64,000 nt of DNA from Aphrocallistes beatrix. Lineage: Eukaryota > Porifera > Hexactinellida > Sceptrulophora > Aphrocallistidae. Shown one piece after another: positions 19,068-29,292 of this stretch. Every line of letters starts with the position of its first letter. Within the stretch, counting starts at the first letter, position 1. The notes under the pieces were generated by a model. That model was given only the letters and a program-made list of their open reading frames with translations, was not told where the DNA came from and did not search any database. The stretch is taken from assembly GCA_963281255.1 (NCBI GenBank), contig OY725494.1:1501934-1565933 (forward strand). Direction: 5' to 3'. Made by a program: the position numbers and the translations under genes.

Positions 19068-19735
19068 GGGTCGACCCAAATAAGCAAAACGACCGAGTTT
19101 GGGCAAAATCTAGTGTCAATGTCCTCCCTACTGAGAAGGTCAAATTCCCTGCAAAAGTCATGGTGTGGGGTGTGATGTCATATCAAGCACTCTCACACCT
19201 CCACATAATCCCCAAAGGGCAAATGTAACATCAGAATACTATGTAGAAATAATATTTAAACAATCTCTAACATCCACTATCCTTCAAACGAGAGATTTAG
19301 GGACTATTCTAGAGAAAAGATTGTTGCCAGATAGGCCCAAAGTGATATTAAGATAAGATGGAGCCCGCACATCCCTCTAAAAGAATCCAGGAATGGCTAA
19401 AGAACAATATGCCGGGATTTTGGAATAAGGATATATGGTCTGCGAACTCGCCAGACTTAAATTCTATTGAAAACGTCTGGGCAATTTTGCAAACCAAGCT
19501 TGATTCAATGGAGCGCGCAACAAACCTAAAAATGTTAGAAAATCAACTAATTGAAGCCTGGAAGTAATTCTCACCAGATACCATGGAGAAACTCATAGCA
19601 GGGATGCCTTCTCGCATTAAAAAATGTTTAAAATTAAATGGAGATTATATAGGAAAGTAAATAGTAATCCTTTCTAGTTTGCATTATTGTAATATGCATG
19701 GTACAAAATGGGACATCAATTTCTTAACACCCTGT
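19068..19735 (+). pseudogene. Tc1-like DD37E element, 5'-truncated, second copy
   Basis: Transposase remnants: 'VMVWGVMSYQALSHLHI' near 19160, then 'KRIQEWLKNNMPGFW' and 'WSANSPDLNSIENVWAILQ' (19358-19567) with the same acid spacing as the copy at 13856, and 'GMPSRIKKCLKLNGDYIGK' before a stop at about 19661. The 3' TIR TTTCTTAACACCCTG ends near 19733. An internal stop and the loss of the DNA-binding half show decay. It is closer to the copy at 51543 than to that at 13856. Confidence 0.75.
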
Positions 19736-19817
19736 ATATATACAATGTATTTACTATAATTATAGTATTTTTATTCGCCATTCTTTTTATTTGTCATTGA
19801 TTTTAGCTATTATAATA

Positions 19818-19884
19818 CAATCAATCCCGCTTAATATCATAGCCTCAGTGATCAAAAGTATATTATATTAAACGAGACCGACTG
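19818..19884. mobile_element. very short pogo-type MITE (67 bp)
   Basis: CAATCAATCCCGCTTAATAT at one end and the complement of CAGTCGGTCTCGTTTAATAT at the other, each followed by TA. Little lies between the TIRs. Confidence 0.45.
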
Positions 19885-20439
19885 TACTACGATTCATTAA
19901 AATATATGAAAGTTACCACTTTACTCCCCAAGTAACAATGTGACTGAGTGTATATCATTCAATAACTCCAAATATAAATATAGTATTAGCAAGGAGTAGT
20001 GGAATAATTCCAAGAATACATATTAAATGACCTGAGAAAAGTTGTATAGTACATGTGTGTTGATGTTGTCAATGATGCATCATATGACAATGCCTGTGAT
20101 CATGTATTTATCCCTGAGCAACGAGATACGACGTACTATCCATCAGGTTGGAAAGTAAAACACAACAGAATCCTCATGCTCAGTTCGCTGAGCTATATTA
20201 TACATATCTTCACTAGGCCATTCCCCAATGGGTCCCGACATCAACTGTTTCTTTTAAATCTGATTTCTAAGTTCGTCCGCACGAAGCAAGTAGTGTCCCT
20301 CTAAGGTCTGAGGTGTACCAATTGATCAACGGGAGTGGTATCGTAGTAGTGATCGGAGGTATAACGTCGTACAGGTACTGAGTGTGGGGCATGTTGCAGA
20401 GCAGGCGTACTGCACGGGATTAGATGGCGCTCCCTTCCT

Positions 20440-20740
20440 AACCAGTAGACTACGCGGTTTGTTAGATAGCGGACTTCCTCGCGTGACTCAATAACCTCTG
20501 AGAGGAAAAGCGCACGTACATTAGCAGTTCATGCAATTTTGTGGCTATTAATATGTCTGAGTTCAACATACAAGAAACGGCCACTATCTCGACATCAGAA
20601 GCCCATGTGTGATATTCTGTCATGGCGGACCTCTTCAAGTACGAGACTGGGGAATCATCCTTGCTGATCGTCCTAAGATATCGTTTGATGATTGATCTCC
20701 CATCAGTCACTAAATATCCACAGAATTCGGCTCGAAGCTT
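20440..20740 (-). pseudogene. OTU-protease-like fragment
   Basis: The minus-strand open frame reads 'TDGRSIIKRYLRTISKDD' then 'HTWASDVEIVAVSCMLNSDI'. The TWxSDVEI block followed by a hydrophobic strand is the mid-region found after the catalytic DGNCLF box in OTU domains of transposon-associated proteins. The same block follows the DGNCLF box at 63780-64000. The Cys box and the catalytic His are not visible here. Confidence 0.5.
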
Positions 20741-20822
20741 GGCATAATGCTTTTCGGTGCCATAAACAATCCTAGATATGCACCCTAATCAAAATATAAT
20801 AAAGAAATTAATCCTGTACACA

Positions 20823-20877
20823 TCCTTACTATCAAAACATCAAAAATCCAAATTATTTATTTATTTGCATATATATA
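20823..20877 (+). mobile_element. Helitron-like 5' end fragment
   Basis: TCCTTACTATCAAAACATC followed by a TA tract, with a pogo-type MITE inserted right after it. No body follows. Confidence 0.45.
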
Positions 20878-21066
20878 AAGTCGACTCCGCCTAATTGGGT
20901 CACTGTTTAATCGGGTCAGCCGCTTAATCGGGTCACTTTTGGTAGGACCAGAATAGCTCTTACACATAGAAGCTAATACAAAAATATTTTCGGTTAATAG
21001 GGTTCTCCACTTAATCGGGTCAAAATACCCTCTGACCGATGTGGCCCTATTAAGCGGAGTCGACTG
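20878..21066. mobile_element. pogo-type MITE (189 bp), family of two
   Basis: The TIR is (C)AGTCGACTCCGCTTAATAGG at both ends and TA follows. Internal repeats read GCTTAATCGGGTCA. It is nearly identical in structure to 38045-38232. The TIR-like repeats inside (three GGGTCA blocks) are typical of pogo-group ends. Confidence 0.75.
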
Positions 21067-21079
21067 TATATATATATTT

Positions 21080-22147
21080 TTGGATGCTCTACCTGGTAAA
21101 AACCTTGGTACTGAGTTTTGGCATTCCATTTACTGGAATACGTGGTCAAGGGTACGACGGTGCTTCAAATATGTCGGGGAAGAATAATGGTCTGCAAGCC
21201 AAGGTTATTGCTGAATATCCAAAGGCTTTGTATCTGTATTGTCTTGATCATCAGCTGAACTTGGTTAGCAAGATTCGTTTGCATCGATTCCACAAGTCAT
21301 TATCTCACTCGAACGAATGAATGCGGTCGTTCACTTTATAAAAAATAACCCAAGAAGTTGGATCGATTTCAGACAATGATGAAGGATGAGAAGCGATAAT
21401 CCGCAAGACAAACATTTACTACGTTCACTTTGTCCTACGCGTTAGGTAATGAGACTGCTCGTCGTTGAGGCGTTCCTAAATCACTATGCAGGAATACTCG
21501 CGTTTCTTGAGGCTATAGTAAACGATCAGAGTGAGACAGGAAAGAGTAGGGGGAAGCTGGATCCTATTTACATGGTCTTGAGTCTAAATTACTCCAACCT
21601 ACGAGTTATGCAGAGGTTTTTGCAAATTGTTCATCCTATCGACGTACAAAGCCAAGGAAGAAAAGCGACACCCGGCGAGGTCAGTTCATGGGTAAACACA
21701 TTAATTTTAACCCTGACCGCCGAAGGCCATAGTAAAGACGAAAGTGTAAAGATGGTAATAATCCAGGAGCTAGGCTTGGACCTGCCGCAATTGCCTAGGA
21801 CAAACAACATTGCTGGCTCTTGTGATACGGTTGGAGCCGCATTAAAGTGTACCGAGGAACCAATAAGGACATTTTACAAGGATCTTCTTCGAGATAGGTA
21901 TTCCAAGAACGATCTCGTTGTTGTCGAATTATTGAGAAAATTGCCTAGAGGACAGCTGCATGGCAGACTGCTGAGCTGAATACATCGGCTAAGTTCTATG
22001 CTGGGGAAATAGAACTGGATAACCTCAGCTTAGAGAGAAATATTTAGTTCGCCCGATGTAAGGAATGCACGACCAGCATACGATTGCAACATTGAGGGAA
22101 AAGCTAGTCGAAGAAGATGCATTTAAACTAATGATCCCGAATATGGA
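21080..22147 (+). pseudogene. hAT-type (ZMYM1-like) transposase remnant
   Basis: 'GQGYDGASNMSGKNNGLQA' and 'YPKALYLYCLDHQLNLV' (21140-21275) are the RNase-H-core blocks of hAT transposases of the ZMYM1/TTF type: the DGASNMSG box with its catalytic Asp and the C-x-DH-x-LNL box. Further fragments 'FLNHYAGILAFLEAIV' (21485) and 'KFYAGEIELDNLSLERN' (about 21990) continue in order. Stops and frame changes at about 21318, 21440 and 21977. The gene runs into a 200-N gap, so its end is unknown. No TIRs seen. Confidence 0.65.
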
Positions 22148-22347
22148 NNNNNNNNNNNNNNNNNNNNNNNNNNNNNNNNNNNNNNNNNNNNNNNNNNNNN
22201 NNNNNNNNNNNNNNNNNNNNNNNNNNNNNNNNNNNNNNNNNNNNNNNNNNNNNNNNNNNNNNNNNNNNNNNNNNNNNNNNNNNNNNNNNNNNNNNNNNNN
22301 NNNNNNNNNNNNNNNNNNNNNNNNNNNNNNNNNNNNNNNNNNNNNNN
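22148..22347. other. assembly gap (200 N)
   Basis: Exactly 200 Ns, probably a gap of arbitrary length. Sequence on the left is hAT-like and on the right Helitron-like, so the junction is unknown. Confidence 0.99.
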
Positions 22348-22355
22348 ATATTAAT

Positions 22356-22764
22356 CTATAGTTCTGAGCTCAGAGCAAAATGCCGACTCATCATGGAAAT
22401 ATGACGTCATTGTCACATTTTCAAAAGTTAAGCAACACAGTTATTCGAGCATAACTCAGCCATTATAGGAGATAGAAGGCTGAAATTTTAATAGAATCTG
22501 TAAACTAACACGCCTCACATATGATATCATCAAAAAATGCTGACTCATCACTTTGCTATGACGTCATCATTACTCATCAAAATTTTAAAAATTGACAAAT
22601 TTGGTGTTTTTTCGAGTGATATCGATTTTAAATTAAGATGGACATATTTAGAGATGATATCTCCTTTATAATTAACCAATGTCACCTCCAGGCGACTGAA
22701 GGGAGCCTCCGGCGGACACAAAGTGTCCGCCAGCCGCGCAGCGCAAGCAAGCGAAGCAGGCTTG
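22356..22764 (+). mobile_element. Helitron-like copy, 5' part lost in the gap
   Basis: The body landmarks TGACGTCATTGTCACATTTT and GATGACTCATCAC-like blocks are present, with the GGACACAAAGTGTCC hairpin and the 3' end GCGAAGCAGGCTTG. Confidence 0.7.
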
Positions 22765-24558
22765 TGGTTATGAAAGTGCTAATTCCCGTAATACAATGCA
22801 CAAGTCGAAAAATTATATTTTTAATTGCCTTTTAAATACAGATAACAACTCTATACTTTAGAAAATACCTAAGAATAATACATATAGGGTATCTGTCAGG
22901 TATTTTTGTTTTCAAAATGAACATAATTTATCAATGAACACTACTATTTACATCATATGAATGCAGTGTTTTTCCAGTTCTCTCAATCATTAGTATGGTT
23001 CATACTTAGTATTGAATCATATCCTGCTATCTGAATAGCCAGGACAAATATTTACCCGACAATCAAAATTCCACAAAGTGAGCTTTATACAACAACTAAA
23101 GTAGAATGATCAGAACATAGTAGGAATGTAGACTCATTAGTAAAGGTAGAGGATATTGCGAAGAATAATTGAAATAAATAATGAAAATATATTATAGAAA
23201 ATGTTACATACCGAAGATTTGAATTTAAAAACACATAAAATAACAGGTGATATTATAGAAAATGAAAGTGGGGTCATTTCCATTTATACATTTGACCCCA
23301 CGTCAAATTAGGGATTAATAATAATAATTACGAGTTTTAAATCGTTCTTATTGGTTGTGAAATCTTTTATGGAAATTAATATTTCAATAATAAACTATTA
23401 GAAGGTTTAAAATATCACAATCGCTGTTGGTAATTAGTGTTAAATTTGAAAAATAGAACTTGGATTGCCTTGCATAGTGTGAAACAAATAATTAATCATT
23501 AAATAAATTATTAAAAATGGTGCATCAGAAAAAAACCTGCAACTGTAGGTGCTAAAAAGTCTAGTGCGTGATGGGTTTGCACTAATGGATTTTGAGTTCA
23601 CACCCAATCTGGTTATTCAAAGGTGTTTCATTTTGCTCCTTGGTGTTGGATCGAAAATCGTAGAAATAGGTGTACTCTTGATGCTCCTATCCCCAGAATT
23701 TCAGACTATAATCTCTTATGGTTTGGACATAAGGGAAAACACTGATAAAAATAACATATTAATATAATAGCCACTAATTTCAAAAGCTGGTAACTATATC
23801 AGTATAGTCGGGAAATATAAAGAGCTTAGTTTATAGAAATGCTAGCCTTTGGTAAACAAATGTAGAAGAATGAACTAAGCGTTTCCAGAGGGTCGTGAGT
23901 AACTGAAAGATGACTTCCGGATAGGTCGCAGAAAGTCGCCGTAGCCAGGCTAATATAGCGAAAAATTCGACTTAGAGTAGAAAACCCTCAAATCATTTGG
24001 CTAGTTTGCTATGCATGATTTCAACCAGAGCTGCAGATTACGTTTTTATAAAATACTTATTGTGGTAGGAGTTCTCGAGTTGGTTTCAGATTTTAAAGAA
24101 AACGAAGATAAATTTCGTGCTGCATTAAGATTACGTTAAAGAGCAAGATATATTGTTTTCTAAAACGCACTGGTTTCAATTCAAATTATTTCAGTTCAAT
24201 GATCCAGAACGAGATCATCAATAATAGGAGAATGATTTGTCAAATTCACGCATGGAGCAATATCTAGTGAGTAAGGAGATAGTAAGACTTTCTATACCCA
24301 TTTTTTGCATTAATTGAGATCTAATTTTAGCGTATTAATTGATATATACACTTTGAATAGTATGTATTTATTAAATGCCTCTGCAAGATTTAATAAGCAG
24401 TTCCGATAAGTTTTCACGGACCATACTTGACTATCAAGATATTCATTTTATTGAACTTTAGTACTGTCACAAATGTATTGTTATTATGTAAAAGTACGTA
24501 TAGTTTAGCTCAGTAATAATCTCATAATATACTTCCCATTTTCCTTCAAGAATTGGAA
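22765..24558. other. AT-rich stretch without recognised genes
   Basis: About 1.8 kb. Open frames are short and unconvincing. GACCCCA/TGGGGTC phrases near 23275-23310 form a weak inverted repeat. No transposon ends identified. Confidence 0.4.
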
Positions 24559-24717
24559 CAGTGGCTCCCAACCAGGAATAACTGGACCTTAGTGGTCCAT
24601 AGAAGATATCTGGGCCCACAGGGTTCGAACTTTTTATTGCGGTTAATTGGAGGGGTTTCATAGAATATTGGAATATTCTATAGGGGATTCAGGGCCAAAA
24701 AAGGTTGAAAACTGCTG
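24559..24717. mobile_element. short hAT-type MITE (159 bp)
   Basis: The ends are CAGTGGCTCCCAACC and the complement of CAGCAGTTTTCAACC, typical hAT terminal repeats. The 8 bases outside (AATTGGAA and AATTAGCT) share half their positions, perhaps a decayed target duplication. Confidence 0.5.
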
Positions 24718-25127
24718 AATTAGCTAATCCAATCAAAATTATAGTATTAGTTATCCAGCATGGAAATCACATGATAAAATTTAGTCTGAAACTATATTTA
24801 AGTTAAATTTTACACTACTATGAATGTTGAATTCTTGGTGTAAAAAATAGCCTCAGCGAATTAGACATAGTTAAAAAACATAAAAAGTCGTTTTAAAAGA
24901 GTTAAAATTTCAATTATAAGAAAATTACAAACTCTGTTCATCCTTCACAGGCTTTCTGGGTGACATACATGACCGCATATAAGCAAGTCATTGAATATAT
25001 ACACAATTCTATCGCTGTAGTCATTAGTAAATTATTATGTTTTGGTGATTATCAATTAAATAAATCCTATATATCATAGTAAAACAGAGAATAATAAGAA
25101 AATATTTAGCATATTCTAAAATACACA
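24718..25127. other. AT-rich stretch
   Basis: Nothing is recognised. If the exon at 25128-25449 is real, this is intron on its 3' side. Confidence 0.3.
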
Positions 25128-25449
25128 CCTTGAATTTTGAAAATCACTGAGCTTTTTCAAAGAGGTTAAGGTGTTGTTCAGATCGTAACATTTATGAATT
25201 CCATCTTGAAGTCGCTTTTCCTCGGTTCTTAGGAATTCTTCTTCATTAACAATAATTTCTAACTCACATTTGATTATAGATCTAAGTTTAGGCTCTAAAG
25301 TGACATACTTGTGATTTAAATCTTTCAAAATATTCCCAATTTCATCAACTGATTTATACAAATCCTCGACTTCACTCTTTACTATTTGACATCCACGCTG
25401 TGTTGCATCAACCCTGATAAATTCGACAGAAACATGAAGATATTCGAGC
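25128..25449 (-). CDS. candidate coding exon, coiled-coil protein
   Basis: The minus-strand frame is open for about 107 codons between a good acceptor (TTTTTCGTTACAATGTAG at 25450-25467) and a good donor (AAG|GTGTGT at 25127/25128). The product is helical and charged: 'LEYLHVSVEFIRVDATQRG' then 'VKSEVEDLYKSVDEIGNIL' and 'RTEEKRLQDGIHKCYDLNN', with heptad-like spacing of hydrophobics, so probably coiled coil. The start phase is 0, compatible with the phase-0 end of the exon candidate at 40306. The end phase is 2. I do not recognise the family. No mobile-element similarity is apparent, so a host gene is the simplest reading. Confidence 0.4.
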
Positions 25450-26097
25450 TACATTGTAACGAAAAATATATAAAGAATTTTCTAGAACGGAATATCAAAC
25501 ATAATGATGATTTAAGTTCTGGGGCCGTATTCACTAACATTTAAGTTCATACTTAAGTTCGAACTTCGAACTCAATTTCATAACATCATTTGATGTATAC
25601 ATTTGATTCATGCCGGTATGAATAAAAATACAACATTTCTAAATTTATCAAAATTAAAGATCTACACAAACTCCACATCTAGCTATTAATTATTCAATAT
25701 TTTTCCCTTCTCAATTTATGATATGCTCTTGCTCTTCAATTAATTTCAGCTGCTCCGAGAACTGCCATTTGTCGATAGAGTACTACGCAGAGGGACTAAA
25801 ACGGGAGCTGTCAACCAAGGATGGATTCGGTTAACCGGTTAACCGCCGTCAATCTCAGTTAGGGAATCTTAGATTGGTTAGCCGATCTGCTTAATTTTCT
25901 AATTATTCACACTGATTTCTTTGTTTTTCGAAGGAGATTCAAGAAAATTGAACAAACAATCCAAAGATATTTTCCAATTTTTGGTGAAATCCCAAAAATA
26001 GTATCTAAAATTAGGCAAATTTCAAAATACTGTTGAAAAATTCTACTGAAGACTGCTTAGATTGCTTAGAATCTAGTCAGTTAACTAAAGCAATATA

Positions 26098-26521
26098 CAG
26101 AGTGTTTCAGCGATTGTATCACGAAAAGAATTTGAAATTACTAAGTAAATATTTTACAAATCATCTTCCCCTTTTATGATGTTGTTTAGCACCTTCTGAC
26201 ATTTGTGTGACAACAAAATGGACAAGCTAGATGACAAACAAAACAAGATCAAGATGGTAGAATTTTACCATAAAAATCAGCCCTATTCAAGACTACCCCA
26301 CACTTCTAAGGTTTACCCGCCCAAAATGACTAAATCGGAAATGAGTTATCCCATATTAATGATGTTATAAAATCATTTACATTTATTCCAACGGTTTGCT
26401 TCATTGTTTTTCATAAATGTCAAAGGATTTCCTTTCAAAAGCAACCAAAATAATTATATTATCTCAATCACAAATGAAATGAAAGCAATTTACTTTTGTG
26501 TGTAATCAATGAAACACCCTG
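26098..26521 (+). mobile_element. mariner-type deletion derivative (424 bp)
   Basis: The ends are CAGAGTGTTTCAGCGATTG and the complement of CAGGGTGTTTCATTGATTAC, with TA on both sides. A short open piece, 'KMVEFYHKNQPYS' near 26252, resembles the first helix of mariner DNA-binding domains, so this is a deleted mariner and not a foreign sequence. Confidence 0.6.
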
Positions 26522-26704
26522 TACTTACAATGGATTAAAGATACATCGCTTAATTAATAATATGGAACAACTCTTGAAATTTTCAAACCTCAATCTCAAA
26601 CCAATTTTGAAAAATTCTGTAAAGACGGTCAATTTTTGAAATTTTAAAGTCCCGAGATATAGAGATTTTAAGTTTAGATGGTAAGAAGAATGTAAAATGA
26701 GTTA

Positions 26705-26828
26705 TTAACCCACGCTTGCCACAGGAATGTGTTGCGTCATTTCCGGTTAAAGCCATTTTCAATGGGGAAGCCATATAAGTTTGGGGTTACTACTATAAAT
26801 ATAAAAATCCCAAATGCTTTCAAGGGTT
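26705..26828 (-). repeat. free copy of the 125-bp TATA module
   Basis: ATTAACCCACGCTTGCCACA at one end and TTTCAAGGGTTAAT at the other. It matches 3624-3752 in reverse over its full length. The core reads ACTACTATAAATATAAAAAT on the plus strand. No Helitron ends flank it. Confidence 0.55.
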
Positions 26829-26904
26829 AATAATGAACAAAAGCATTCACAGACATTTATTCGCATTTATACTGCTGATTTAGGCATATTCGAACCAAAT
26901 ATTT

Positions 26905-28000
26905 ACAAAAAATAGCAAGAGTACCCTGAAAATCCACGAATTTCCTTGAGGCCCCTAACCCCGAATATTTTGAGGTAATTGTATATAATAATTCATATTT
27001 CTGGCACTACGAAGTATAATCTATCAGTTTAGAATGAATAAAGAGCTTCCAAAAAGTATATTAGGAAGTTAGAACTTAAGAATTTGGGCTTATGTTTACA
27101 GAGATAGAGAGATATCTCTTTCTGGACCCTAAATGGGGGTTTTTTACCGAATCTGGGAGGTCTAAGGCCAGAACTTTCAAAATAAATATTAAAAGTTCTC
27201 CAATTTTTCTATACACATTAGTAAGGACAATTGTATTCATTATTTAGCATAATAGCCACATTTGGATACATATTTAATGATTAGATTCGCCATTTTCTAA
27301 TATATTCAAAGTTCTCCATAGAATTAAATCAATGATAAGTCGATAAGCATATTTATTTTTTGACAAAGGAATGTTTGAGGAACATATATGTTTTCGCATA
27401 TATCCTTTTATTTAAGAATATTATATATTATATATCTTCACTAGTTTTTAAGATATGACATCGGCCTCTTTTGGGACCATATAGAGATATTATGCCCGAA
27501 CTTTACCTATAATAAGCGATATCTCAAGAACAAATTGTCGGATCCGAACAAATTTTTTTTGAAACGATCAGAATTTTATTTCTGATCCAGTGATCGTTAA
27601 ATATTTGATATCAAACAGGCGATTTCCCGAGCAGTATATAAATGAACTCCATTATAGAGCTATTTTGTTTGGATTTCATTTGGCCATTTTTCTAAATATT
27701 TGTGTTATATAATTTCAAAAGGTTCCAAAACAATGTTAAGGTCCATATCATTAAAAAATATCAAATAAGTTAAAAACTAATTGGTAAATGGGTCAAAAAC
27801 TTCCAATAATTTTTCAATTGTAGTAACGGTAAACTTTAGGGAGGGTTAACTCATAAAAATCAAAATAAGTACCGTCCAACTAGTGCTATCAGATGGTAGA
27901 CCGTTCAGTAATACACTGAAATTAGCAATAAAAAATTTCGTGTTTTTTTACGCCAGGCAAGGTTTTTCGGACACTAAGAATGGCAATTGATTTAAAAAAA
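26905..28000 (-). repeat. dispersed repeat R1, copy 1
   Basis: It shares ordered blocks with 38740-39870 in reverse: TTTCCTTGAGG and CCCCGAATATTTTGA at one end, ACATCGGCCTCTTT in the middle, and GATGGTAGACCGTTCAGTAATA at the other. No open frame or terminal repeats. About 1.1 kb. Class unknown. Confidence 0.6.
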
Positions 28001-28865
28001 AAATTACTAGGAGTGAGCATAAAATTTCACTTCTACTATTTAAAATAAATTTTTAGCCCCAATCATACTCATTGAATATGCACCTACTAAAGGTGACATA
28101 ACGGTAAGACTACTTTGATTTTCAAAAGCTGTTTCGTACGAATATTAAAAATACATATATGAACTTAAAAATACACAAAACTTCAAATCCAAAATTTCAA
28201 AAAAAAATAGCTTCAGCGACCAGTACAGGCCTTAAAGCTTAGTGCAAAAATCCATACTTCAACCAATTAATACTGGTATCGGTTAACGGGTTAACCGCCC
28301 TGGAGGAAACCAAAATAACCGAACCATAAAATCGGCTAACCAACCCCAGCCTTGTGTCAACCTTGGCTGACCTTAGCTGAACTCGGAAGAAGCTTCACGT
28401 CTCCGGTTTCGACTTCGATTTGACTTTCACTGTCCCTGAATTCCCACTGAAAGATGGGCTCCTCTCGAACATTTGTGATATTATCTCGGTGTTTGTCAGA
28501 GTCTTGTCTGCAGAGAGGATGAATGTCTCAACTTCTTGAACGACACCAACATTAGTTAGAGCCACTTCCAGTACTATTAGCCTCCCTATGGCGATGGTTG
28601 GCATCAACTTTTCGGCTAGTTTGAGCTTGTTCCATTTGTTTTCACCTCATCAACCCCTCTATTTGTAAGAAATTTCCTTGTCAATCCACAGTGCCTGTTT
28701 TCTTGTTGATTTCGGCGTTATTACCTGACCCCCTAATCGAATCACCAGCAATTTCAATGCATTCAATCAATGTGCATTCCTATTCCTCCATCTAATTTTG
28801 TTTTCCACTTTTACTATTTCTTTTTTCGAACTGTTTATGATTTTTTGGATACTTTGATGTATATA

Positions 28866-29205
28866 CACTGAGCGGACAAAAGTATTTGAACACTTGATTC
28901 CTTCCCATACAAATAATACTAAATCGGATTTTTTCATGAAGGGTAATACGTTCAAATTCAAAGAGATACTAAAAATCTGATTTCAGATTCGAAATCTACA
29001 CATTCGAATTAGTCATAGTTGAACATAACTAATAAATTACCCAACTCAATGAACATCAATGCTTAGTGTATTTAGCCGTGTATTTTTGTTCGCTTGATTT
29101 TGGTAACTGTGTGAAAATGAATGTAATTGATGTCTTTTGAATATCATACTTCAAAGATATCCAGTGTTATTACTTGTTAGTACTATTTAATCATGTGTTC
29201 AAGTA
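28866..29205 (+). mobile_element. Tc1-type MITE, right end decayed
   Basis: It begins CACTGAGCGGACAAAAGTAT, identical in plan to the right end of 60870-61347, and shares subterminal CCATACAAATAATACTAAAT and the interior TTCGAAATCTACACATTCGA. The right end is only suggested by TGTGTTCAAGTATATTGA. Confidence 0.55.
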
Positions 29206-29292
29206 TATTGATAATAAATTTGGTACTTACGTAAGTTCGAACTTAGTTAAGTTCGAACTTTTGCTTAACTTCTTAGTGAATACGGCCCCTGA

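Larger units (their letters stand above)
25520..29292. mobile_element. possible large element bounded by GGGGCCGTATTCACTAA
   Basis: TGGGGCCGTATTCACTAA at 25520 is matched in reverse by TTAGTGAATACGGCCCC ending at 29289. Both are followed inward by AAGTTCGAACTT-like repeats. The 395-bp MITE at 55543-55937 has near-identical termini with T in place of G. Whether the two ends here are one 3.8-kb element or two separate solo copies cannot be decided. The interior holds a mariner MITE, a TATA module copy, dispersed repeat R1 and a TIR-less CGGTTAACCGG-containing pair at 25830 and 28285. Confidence 0.4.

Noticed and set aside
20053-20304. 83-codon plus-strand frame
   Set aside because: No recognisable motif. 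The neighbouring minus-strand OTU fragment makes an antisense shadow likely.
22065-22361. 98-codon frame spanning the N gap
   Set aside because: Most of it is gap. Only the first part is sequence, and it fits the tail of the hAT remnant.
25128-25449. Assignment to a formin FH2 or BAR-type coiled coil
   Set aside because: Only general helix and charge pattern are alike. No diagnostic motif, so no family name was given.
28395-28607. 70-codon minus-strand frame, thought to be a retroelement piece
   Set aside because: No motif could be named and no neighbouring coding trace extends it.
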